Of a DNA stretch of 12,203 nt, positions 1 to 4,099 are shown piece after piece (the stretch's first letter is position 1; the number at the start of each line of letters is the position of its first letter). Under the pieces are notes generated by a model. It was not told the origin of the DNA. It searched no databases and worked only from the letters and a program-made list of their open reading frames with translations. The position numbers and the translations under genes are program-made. Source of the stretch: an uncultured Lachnospiraceae bacterium (lineage in GTDB: Bacteria; Bacillota; Clostridia; Lachnospirales; Lachnospiraceae); NCBI GenBank assembly GCA_910588825.1, contig CAJURF010000094.1, positions 1-12,203 on the forward strand. The letters run 5' to 3'.

Positions 1-238
1 AAAATGCATATTAAAATCTTTCTCAAAAAGTTCTTGACATATCACCAGAATGCTTTCCTGTCCTTAACTGATTTTTGACTGTCCTGCTCTTTAGGCGAAG
101 ATTTCTCCATTGATGTGCCCTTGATGTTACATGCCCCTGTCTGCTCTGGGAGATTTCATCATAAAATTGATTTCTGAGTGTTCTGCTCATACCTGCTCAA
201 ACGATACGCCATATTGCCTCCTTTCCTGTTGATTGGTT
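1..238. other. Left edge with no clear intact gene
   Basis: Apart from the short remnant starting at 212, I find no convincing gene here. On the minus strand several frames are open for 20-55 codons: 190 to 23, 110 to 42, and a frame starting near 45 that runs off the left edge reading VICQELFEKDF. The last has plausible residue content but only a weak upstream AGGA and a GTG start. It may be the start of the next leftward element gene, but the window ends too soon to judge. Confidence 0.4.
159..212 (-). pseudogene. Decayed start of a small mobile-element gene (17-codon remnant)
   Basis: A strong ribosome binding site (AAAGGAGG, about 217-224 on the minus strand) lies 5 nt before an ATG at 212. 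The frame reads MAYRLSRYEQNTQKSIL and then stops. The first ten residues look, from memory, like the start of a family of short proteins of about 90-100 aa found in clostridial mobile elements, which usually go on with a Glu/Thr-rich stretch. Here the similarity stops after YEQ and the frame ends, so I read it as a truncated or frameshifted gene. An overlapping 55-codon frame (190 to 23) stays open but is rich in Arg, Ser and Gln, has only a poor ribosome site and is not recognisable. It could be the shifted remainder or chance. A genuine 17-aa peptide or leader cannot be excluded. Confidence 0.35.
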
Positions 239-263
239 CCAGCTATTTCCACGCCCGGCCGGC
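239..263. repeat. 25-bp direct repeat, left copy
   Basis: Positions 239-263 and 1971-1995 match at 24 of 25 bases in the same orientation. The shared part ATTTCCACGCCCGGCCGGC is much more GC-rich than its surroundings and contains the palindrome GCCGGC. The single difference is T at 244 versus C at 1976. The two copies lie 1732 bp apart and bracket both regulators, the Cys-rich gene and the toxin module, leaving the integrase just outside. Its role is unknown. Confidence 0.85.
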
Positions 264-329
264 ATGTGTGTATATTTTGTTGGTAAACCTTCTTAAAACC
301 TTTTTGTTGCTGAAAAACCCCTTCCTAGC

Positions 330-509
330 TCACGATTTTTTGACTTGAATGTCTTCAGCGGTATTTTCTTTGTCTTTTGGTCTATGACCGCTCCTATACT
401 CATGTAGTGGGCAGTTTTTTACAGTACAGAGCCTCACCTCATTCATTTGTCCGGCGCAACAATCTAAACATTTTTTCCGGATAGCTTTAAGCGGTGTCAA
501 TTTCGCCAT
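330..509 (-). CDS. Small Cys-rich (zinc-ribbon-like) mobile-element protein, 59 aa
   Basis: The protein begins MAKLTPLKAIRKKCLDCCAG and has five cysteines, at 14, 17, 18, 28 and 33, spaced C-x2-CC-x9-C-x4-C. The core pattern (KAIR-KCLDCC-G, NEVRLC, CPL, YR-G) is familiar from many short uncharacterised proteins in Firmicute phages and integrative elements. It is probably metal-binding, perhaps a small zinc protein acting on nucleic acid, but no function is established that I know of. A GGAAGGTGAG ribosome site precedes the ATG at 509. The start lies 16 nt after the stop of the 65-aa XRE gene, so the two are probably cotranscribed as the early leftward operon of the element. The C-terminus (about 40-59) is charged and probably disordered. 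Confidence 0.8.
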   Translation of the reverse strand: MAKLTPLKAIRKKCLDCCAGQMNEVRLCTVKNCPLHEYRSGHRPKDKENTAEDIQVKKS

Positions 510-525
510 GCTCTCACCTTCCCCA

Positions 526-723
526 TCAGTTTTCAGTTTCCATGATCTCAGTTACATCAACGTTGAGTGCCCTGGCGATCCTGCCAAGCGTCTCAGGCTT
601 TATCCCGTGGCCTCCCATCGCCCGGCACAGTGTACCTTTCGGGATTCCAGCGGCTTCAAAGTCGCTCTGGCCCATACAGGCCCTTGCCCTGGCGATCTCA
701 AAGTTCCTCCTGTTCAGTTTCAT
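526..723 (-). CDS. Small XRE-family (Cro-like) DNA-binding regulator, 65 aa
   Basis: The protein is little more than a helix-turn-helix domain. It runs MKLNRRNFEIARARACMGQ, then a recognition-helix region (IPKGTLCRAM), then the XRE C-terminal helices (KPETLGRIARALNVDVTEIM). The start at 723 is chosen because AAAGGAGGT lies just before it. A 26-codon upstream extension has no ribosome site and would cross the promoter. The gene is transcribed away from the larger CI-like repressor at 902, with a compact two-promoter region between them. This is the arrangement of a Cro/CI switch, so the likely job is to control the element's own early genes by binding the 741-880 region. It is followed after 16 nt by the Cys-rich gene. 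Confidence 0.85.
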   Translation of the reverse strand: MKLNRRNFEIARARACMGQSDFEAAGIPKGTLCRAMGGHGIKPETLGRIARALNVDVTEIMETEN

Positions 724-745
724 GTACTCACCTCCTTTAGAATGT

Positions 746-774
746 ATAATATCACATTTTAACGTATAATACAA
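746..774 (-). promoter_or_regulatory. Leftward sigma-A promoter of the Cro-like operon
   Basis: On the minus strand a -35 TTGTAT (769-774) and a -10 TATTAT (746-751) are separated by 17 nt. The -10 is preceded by TGA, giving an extended -10 (TG-N-TATTAT). Transcription would start near 739, leaving a leader of only about 16 nt that begins almost at the ribosome binding site. The two 11-bp repeats 741-751 and 761-771 (10/11 identical, both containing GTATAATA, period 20 bp) overlap the -10 and -35 and are good operator candidates. Confidence 0.6.
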
Positions 775-821
775 GTATAGACTTAATAATATCCAATACA
801 CTATGTATAAATATCGTTTTT

Positions 822-874
822 ATTGTTTTTTATTTATATAGATTGTTTTTTATTTAAATACATGGTATTATAAT
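822..874 (+). promoter_or_regulatory. Rightward repressor promoter with tandem operator-like repeats
   Basis: ATTGTTTTTTATTTA occurs twice, at 822-836 and 842-856, exactly 20 bp apart (two helical turns). The second copy contains TTGTTT (843-848), which could serve as a -35. A -10 TATTAT follows at 866-871 with 17-nt spacing and an extended TGG before it. A perfect TATAAT also sits at 869-874 but at a poor 20-nt spacing. The repeats could be binding sites for the repressor encoded at 902 or for the divergent Cro-like protein. Some of the likeness is due to T-richness. Confidence 0.5.
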
Positions 875-901
875 CACATAAACATAAGGAGTGTATCGCA
901 T

Positions 902-1441
902 ATGGAAGATAATAATATTTTTTCAATTAAATTAAAGCAGTTACGCACTTCGCTAAATATGACGCAAAAAGAATTTAGCAAGCACGTAGGAATCAGGCAA
1001 CAGACTTTATCTGGATATGAAAGAGGGGTTATGAAACCATCATTAGATATGGTGAAAGATATTGCTGAAAAATGCAAGGTATCCATAGATTGGCTGTGTG
1101 GATTGTCTGAGAAAAAAAATACTTCTAACGAATTAAACACTTATTCGGATATTATAGATTTACTTGTTAATGCCGAAAACGTCCTAAAATTTAAAATAAA
1201 TCCAGGTGATACAAAATGTATTTTTGTCAAGGATAGCGTTATACAATATTTCTTTGATAGCTGGGCAAAAATGCTTCCGTTGGTTCATGGCGGAACTATT
1301 GATGAAAATTTATATAGACTATGGTTAGAAGATACAAAGAAGTCTTATGAAAATATCCGTATAGGAAACGAAGATGATATAGAGGACTTTTTAAGCGTAA
1401 TGTATACTATTGATCACGCATTCCCAGACACCCCCGAATAG
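902..1441 (+). CDS. XRE-family CI-like repressor, 179 aa
   Basis: Residues about 8-66 form a classical XRE helix-turn-helix domain (IKLKQLRTSLNMTQKEFSK, then IRQQTLSGYERG as recognition region, then PSLDMVKDIAEKCKVSIDWLCGLS). The remaining 110 residues are acidic and aromatic, with no recognisable protease or metal site. They are probably for dimerisation or signal sensing. There is no obvious S24-type Ser-Lys autocleavage dyad, so induction by RecA-style cleavage is not supported. AAGGAG at 886-891 precedes the ATG. Divergent placement against the 65-aa regulator argues that this is the element's maintenance repressor. The gene is strikingly AT-rich. The TAG stop is followed by a 7-bp hairpin. 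Confidence 0.88.
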   Translation: MEDNNIFSIKLKQLRTSLNMTQKEFSKHVGIRQQTLSGYERGVMKPSLDMVKDIAEKCKVSIDWLCGLSEKKNTSNELNTYSDIIDLLVNAENVLKFKINPGDTKCIFVKDSVIQYFFDSWAKMLPLVHGGTIDENLYRLWLEDTKKSYENIRIGNEDDIEDFLSVMYTIDHAFPDTPE

Positions 1442-1449
1442 CCCCAAAT

Positions 1450-1476
1450 ATGCCCCTATTTCCGTTCCTGGGGCAT
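1450..1476 (+). terminator. Weak hairpin after the repressor gene
   Basis: ATGCCCC (1450-1456) pairs with GGGGCAT (1470-1476) across a 13-nt loop, 9 nt after the repressor stop. No real T-tract follows (CGGGCATAGAATTTT), so it may be only a weak or factor-assisted terminator. Confidence 0.35.
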
Positions 1477-1531
1477 CGGGCATAGAATTTTATCCAGTAA
1501 CACCACTCAGGGACAAATGGCCCTCAGCACC

Positions 1532-1566
1532 ATGACAATATAATATGCTTACCAGGGGAGCCGATA
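1532..1566 (+). promoter_or_regulatory. Toxin promoter (-10) and 5' end, left arm of an inverted repeat
   Basis: A perfect TATAAT at 1539-1544 would start a transcript near 1551, about 65 nt before the toxin ATG. No good -35 is visible 16-18 nt upstream, so the promoter should be weak. The whole segment 1532-1566 is repeated in inverted orientation at 1780-1813 (31 of 34 aligned positions identical plus a one-base gap), where it forms the -10 and 5' end of the antisense RNA. Confidence 0.55.
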
Positions 1567-1577
1567 GGGTGTGAATA

Positions 1578-1608
1578 CCTCCATTTCCGAGCCTTGGAGG
1601 AAAGGAGG
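1578..1608 (+). promoter_or_regulatory. Leader hairpin able to mask the toxin ribosome binding site
   Basis: In the toxin leader CCTCCA (1578-1583) is fully complementary to TGGAGG (1595-1600), and its CCTCC is also complementary to the ribosome site GGAGG (1604-1608), which lies 8 nt before the ATG. The two pairings exclude each other, so the leader could switch between an open and a closed ribosome site. This is read by eye; no folding was computed. Confidence 0.4.
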
Positions 1609-1616
1609 CGTTTTCT

Positions 1617-1703
1617 ATGAGTACATATGAAGAATTTATGGTATTGCTTACAATGGGATTGCTTATCGTTGCCATTTTAACTTATATGAACCATAAAAAA
1701 TAG
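1617..1703 (+). CDS. 28-aa hydrophobic peptide, type I toxin (holin-like/TxpA-type)
   Basis: The peptide reads MSTYEEFMVLL, then a membrane stretch (residues about 8-22, TMGLLIVAIL), and ends in a short basic tail (YMNHKK). Length, single helix, M-x-x-YE start and Lys-rich end match the family of tiny putative holin-like toxins that includes Bacillus TxpA-type peptides. Such peptides insert in the membrane and depolarise or disrupt the envelope when not silenced by an antisense RNA. The ribosome site AAAGGAGGCG is very strong. The stop codon lies inside the left arm of a bidirectional terminator, and a convergent consensus promoter lies about 100 nt downstream, exactly the arrangement expected for a type I module. 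Its presence between repressor and integrase suggests a maintenance role for the element. Too short for routine gene callers. Confidence 0.8.
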   Translation: MSTYEEFMVLLTMGLLIVAILTYMNHKK

Positions 1704-1738
1704 CACCCCCGCTCTGACAAAGTAGGGTGCTATTTTTT
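1695..1738. terminator. Bidirectional terminator shared by toxin and antisense RNA
   Basis: AAAAAATAGCACCC (1695-1708) and GGGTGCTATTTTTT (1725-1738) form a perfect 14-bp stem with a 16-nt loop. Each strand ends in a run of six T, so it can stop transcription in both directions. The TAG of the toxin gene is part of the stem. Both RNAs would thus carry complementary 3' ends of about 44 nt. Confidence 0.9.
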
Positions 1739-1795
1739 ATTCACTGCTTTCGCCGGAAACGGATAGGTGTCAGCTATCGTATCGGCTTCCTTGTT
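1695..1795 (-). ncRNA. Predicted antisense RNA antitoxin, about 100 nt
   Basis: A consensus promoter on the minus strand (1802-1830) would start an RNA near 1795 that runs into the bidirectional terminator and ends near 1695. It would overlap the 3' end of the toxin message, including its last codons and stop, by about 44 nt. That is the geometry of the RatA/TxpA and related type I systems. Its 5' part contains a small hairpin, GATAG-CTGACAC-CTATC (positions 1778 to 1762). The loop and right arm of this hairpin are complementary to GATAGGGTGT in the toxin leader (1563-1572) with one bulged base. No long open frame lies in it. Transcription is inferred from promoter and terminator only. Confidence 0.7.
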
Positions 1796-1801
1796 AAGCA
1801 T

Positions 1802-1830
1802 ATTATATGTCATTTATACGGATTTTTCAA
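1802..1830 (-). promoter_or_regulatory. Strong sigma-A promoter of the antisense RNA
   Basis: On the minus strand TTGAAA (1825-1830) and TATAAT (1802-1807) are 17 nt apart, close to perfect consensus. The -35 is outside the inverted repeat and the -10 inside its right arm (1780-1813). Compared with the toxin promoter, which shares the -10 but lacks a -35, this promoter should be clearly stronger, as expected for an antitoxin made in excess. Confidence 0.75.
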
Positions 1831-1881
1831 CCACAATTTTTTCTGCAGTAACGCCGATCGGGGACAGATCACCCCGTTATG

Positions 1882-1906
1882 CAGTCTTATAAATTAATTA
1901 CTGATA
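1882..1906 (+). repeat. 25-bp direct repeat upstream of integrase, copy 1
   Basis: The unit CAGTCT-x3-AAATTAATT-x-CTGATA occurs at 1882-1906 and 1945-1969, 63 bp apart, with 22 of 25 bases identical. An ACCCC also precedes both copies (1871-1875 and 1939-1943), so the likeness may extend upstream with a gap. A position just before the integrase suggests arm-type binding sites for integrase or excisionase, or operator sites for int transcription. This is inference. Confidence 0.7.
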
Positions 1907-1908
1907 CT

Positions 1909-1928
1909 TTCCCCATCAAGCTGGGGAA
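1909..1928. other. Hairpin between the two direct repeats
   Basis: TTCCCCA (1909-1915) and TGGGGAA (1922-1928) form a 7-bp stem with a 6-nt loop. It sits between the two 25-bp repeats and has no T-tract on the plus side, so it is not an ordinary terminator for rightward transcription. Confidence 0.5.
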
Positions 1929-1944
1929 GTAGGACGCTACCCCA

Positions 1945-1969
1945 CAGTCTCACAAATTAATTTCTGATA
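1945..1969 (+). repeat. 25-bp direct repeat upstream of integrase, copy 2
   Basis: Second copy of the unit at 1882-1906 (22/25 identical). It ends 1 bp before the right copy of the GC-rich repeat at 1971-1995 and 42 bp before the integrase start. Confidence 0.7.
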
Positions 1970-1970
1970 T

Positions 1971-1995
1971 CCAGCCATTTCCACGCCCGGCCGGC
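1971..1995. repeat. 25-bp direct repeat, right copy
   Basis: 24 of 25 bases are identical to 239-263. It lies directly in front of the integrase gene, ending 16 bp before the chosen ATG, so it would be part of the int leader or control region. Confidence 0.85.
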
Positions 1996-2011
1996 TAAAA
2001 TGGAGGATATT

Positions 2012-3058
2012 ATGCCGGCATATTACGATGAAAAGACAAAATCATGGTTTTGTAAATTTTATTATACGGATTACACTGGGGTAAAGAAGCAGAAGAAAAA
2101 GAGGGGGTTCAAGCTCCAGCGGGAAGCCAAGGAATGGGAACGGAACTTCTTAGAGCGCCTTCAGGGGACGCCGGATATGACGTTTCAGGCCCTTTATGAC
2201 ATTTACATGGAGGATATGAGCCACAGGCTGAGGGAAGACACTGTAAGCGGGAATGAGCACATATTCAGGAACCACATACTGCCATACCTGGGAGAAAAGC
2301 CCGTGAATTCCATCACGCCTGCTGATATACGGGCCTGGCAGAACCAGATAATCAAAAAGGACTATTCTGAGGGCTATCTTCTCCGGATTCATAGGGCATT
2401 AGTGACCGCGCTGAATTTTGCCGTTAAATACTATAACCTGCCGTCTAATCCCTGCAATAAGGCTGGAAGCATGGGAAAGCGCACCAAATCTATAAATTTC
2501 TGGACGCTTGACCAGTATAACAGCTTTATGGAGCACGTGACAGATATCCGGGCAAGGACTGCATTCCAGCTGCTTTTCTACTCTGGAATACGCTGTGGTG
2601 AACTTCTGGCGCTCACACTGGGAGACTGCGGCTTTCAGGAGAATATCATCAGCATCACAAAGACATTCAGCCAAAAACGGAAAGCCAGCGGCCCGCCTAA
2701 ATCAGATAACGGCGCCCGGTGTGTTTCCATGCCTGAGGCCATTATGAAGGAACTCCAGGCATACACGGGCCGGATATACGGCATTCAGCCCACAGACAGA
2801 ATATTTACCTTTACTCGAAATCTAATCAGGGGAAATATAGAACGATGCTCTAAAAAGGCGGGAATCCCCCGAATACGCATCCACGATCTGAGACATTCCC
2901 ACGTCAGTCTGTTGATTGAAATGGGCTATTCTCCTTACTTGATTGCCGAGCGCATTGGAGATACCGTACAGATGGTAATAGAAACTTATGGCCACCTCTA
3001 CCCGAGCAAGCACGCAGAAGTGGCGGATAGGTTAAACCAGATAATAGTTCCAAAATAG
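2012..3058 (+). CDS. int: Tyrosine recombinase (phage/ICE integrase), 348 aa
   Basis: The start at 2012 is preferred because GGAGG (2002-2006) lies 5 nt before it; an ATG four codons upstream has no ribosome site. Domains are typical: an N-terminal arm-binding domain (about 1-45, with a KKQKKKRGF basic patch), a SAM-like core-binding domain (about 55-145) and the catalytic domain (about 165-340). Catalytic residues visible are Arg194 (SGIRCGELL), Lys230 (PPKSDNGAR), His291-x-x-Arg294 (HDLRHSH) and the nucleophile Tyr326 (ETYGHLYP). The usual second histidine (LGH motif) is replaced by Asp317 (IGDTVQMV). The enzyme would cut and join attP/attB for integration and, with an excisionase, excision. 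It is the last gene of the element; the broken ATPase gene begins about 50 bp downstream. Confidence 0.95.
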   Translation: MPAYYDEKTKSWFCKFYYTDYTGVKKQKKKRGFKLQREAKEWERNFLERLQGTPDMTFQALYDIYMEDMSHRLREDTVSGNEHIFRNHILPYLGEKPVNSITPADIRAWQNQIIKKDYSEGYLLRIHRALVTALNFAVKYYNLPSNPCNKAGSMGKRTKSINFWTLDQYNSFMEHVTDIRARTAFQLLFYSGIRCGELLALTLGDCGFQENIISITKTFSQKRKASGPPKSDNGARCVSMPEAIMKELQAYTGRIYGIQPTDRIFTFTRNLIRGNIERCSKKAGIPRIRIHDLRHSHVSLLIEMGYSPYLIAERIGDTVQMVIETYGHLYPSKHAEVADRLNQIIVPK

Positions 3059-3112
3059 TTCCATGCGGGGCAGTTCCATTCCGGGAATGCCCCATTTTAC
3101 TGCATATACGGG
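3046..3112. other. Candidate element/chromosome junction (attachment-site region)
   Basis: The integrase ends at 3058 and recognisable ATPase-family sequence starts (reading leftward into it) at about 3111, so the junction must lie in or near this short interval. AGTTCC occurs three times (3046-3051, 3057-3062, 3072-3077), overlapping the integrase stop codon. The true core cannot be fixed without the other end of the element. Confidence 0.45.
3067..3093 (+). terminator. Hairpin after the integrase
   Basis: GGGGCA (3067-3072) with TTCC (3074-3077) pairs with GGAA (3084-3087) and TGCCCC (3088-3093), giving a 10-bp stem with one bulged G and a 6-nt loop, followed by ATTTTAC. It begins 9 nt after the integrase stop and is probably its terminator, though the T-tract is short. 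Confidence 0.5.
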
Positions 3113-3992
3113 CGTTGTTGAAATGATATCCATCATACCATTCCTTTACAATCCCAAAGTGATTATCCAGTCCATAATAATCCAGCATGGCCCGGACTTC
3201 AACATCGGAAAAGCCAAAGTATTCATCAAAAAGAACATTGGTGACCGACATAACTTTAAAGTTATTCAGCCCGGTGAAAATACTCTCCTTTGCAATGCGC
3301 AGACATCTCGTCAAGACGGCAAAATAAATATTATCATTTGTCTTCAGCGCCTGCCCGAACAGATTTCGGATCAGGGTGGCCATTTCGTCATAATAGCCAT
3401 TCTGCTGTGCCTTGTCCAATGGAACGTCATACTCGTCGATGAGCAGGATCACTTTCTGCCCGTAATGTTTACATAGGAGCCTGGATAAGGTACGCAGGCT
3501 TTTTTCAAGTATATCTGCAGACATAAGGAATTTTCGGCAGCCGCTTGTATCCAATGTAGCAAGCTGTCTATACTCGATGATCTCCTCTGAGGAAAGCTGC
3601 TCACTCTCAGCAAGGAAAGCGAAACCCATGGCTTCTTCCCCGATAATGGCACTCAGCATGGCGGCGGCATCCTCCAGATCCCGTGCGGCCACATCCTTTA
3701 AAGTGATAGAAATCACTGGGAATCTGCCCATATATTTTTCACAGAGTTCTTTTTCCCGGGAAATCTCCAGCCCATCAAACAGCGCTGCATCACAGCCGTA
3801 AGAAAAGAAATATTTGAGCATATTCATATTCAAAGTCTTGCCGAACCGCCTGGGACGTGTAAAGAGATTTACTTTCCCCCAATTATTTAAGAGCTCTATG
3901 ATCAATCCTGTCTTATCTACGTAATAGAATCCCTCAGTACGCATTTCCTCAAAATTTTCTATACCGATGGGCAGTTTTAAAACAGATTTCAA
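3111..3992 (-). pseudogene. Truncated AAA-ATPase-like/PD-(D/E)XK (DUF1703-type) gene, 5' part
   Basis: The protein starts at a TTG (3992) preceded by GGAAGGGGAG; the ATG upstream at 4037 has no ribosome site. It shows the family's hallmarks in order: LPIGIENF and YYVDKT near the N-terminus, the phosphate-binding TRPRRFGKTLNM, Walker B VILLIDEYDVP, the conserved LTRCLRIAKESIFTGLNNFKV, and EWYDGYHFN at about residue 290. Family members normally go on with a CPWD-type motif and a C-terminal PD-(D/E)XK nuclease domain of 150 residues or more. Here the likeness stops just after YHFNNA. The frame then runs about 70 codons through the junction and antisense to the integrase to a stop at 2904, giving an unrelated tail. 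The family is abundant and multicopy in gut Clostridia; its role is unclear. Loss by insertion of the element is the simplest reading. Confidence 0.85.
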
Positions 3993-4063
3993 TTTCAGCT
4001 CCCCTTCCTGCTTTTGCCTTTTCCTATACCATAACATCAAACAGCATATCCCGCAAGCCTTAG

Positions 4064-4099
4064 AGCGTACTGCTGGCCATGAGTGAACAGCAGCACGCT
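4064..4099. other. 12-bp hairpin overlapping the capA stop codon
   Basis: AGCGTACTGCTG (4064-4075) and CAGCAGCACGCT (4088-4099) pair over 12 bp around a 12-nt loop; in leftward RNA the one odd pair is G-U. No T-run follows in the leftward direction, so a simple intrinsic terminator for capA is not well supported. On the plus strand ATTTTGCTTT follows. It could protect the 3' end of the message. Confidence 0.5.

Larger units (their letters stand above)
1..3110. mobile_element. Right end of an integrated phage or integrative element (partial)
   Basis: This segment has the layout of the integrase end of a temperate phage or integrative element. It holds divergent XRE regulators (a lysogeny-type switch), a small Cys-rich phage-type protein, a tiny toxin peptide and a tyrosine recombinase as the last gene. 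Immediately beyond the integrase a leftward chromosomal gene (AAA-ATPase/DUF1703 type) is broken at about 3111, which fits insertion into that gene. The left end and the conjugation or virion genes are outside the window, so the type of element cannot be told. The repressor gene is visibly more AT-rich than the integrase and the flanking host genes, so the cargo may be of mixed origin. The exact boundary is inferred, not seen. Confidence 0.75.

Noticed and set aside
494..769. Rightward open frames over the Cro-like regulator
   Set aside because: The minus-strand XRE protein has a clear helix-turn-helix, promoter and ribosome site; the plus frames have none of these.
1490..1675. Leftward 61-codon frame over the toxin gene
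   Set aside because: It would be antisense to the toxin leader and gene, has no ribosome site, and starts inside the toxin coding sequence.
239..1995. CRISPR array from the repeated GC-rich and 25-bp motifs
   Set aside because: Only two copies of each, with unequal spacing and different sequences; no array and no cas genes.
3063..3476. Rightward open frame (137 codons) opposite the truncated ATPase gene
   Set aside because: The minus strand carries unmistakable ATPase-family motifs; the plus frame has none and no ribosome site.
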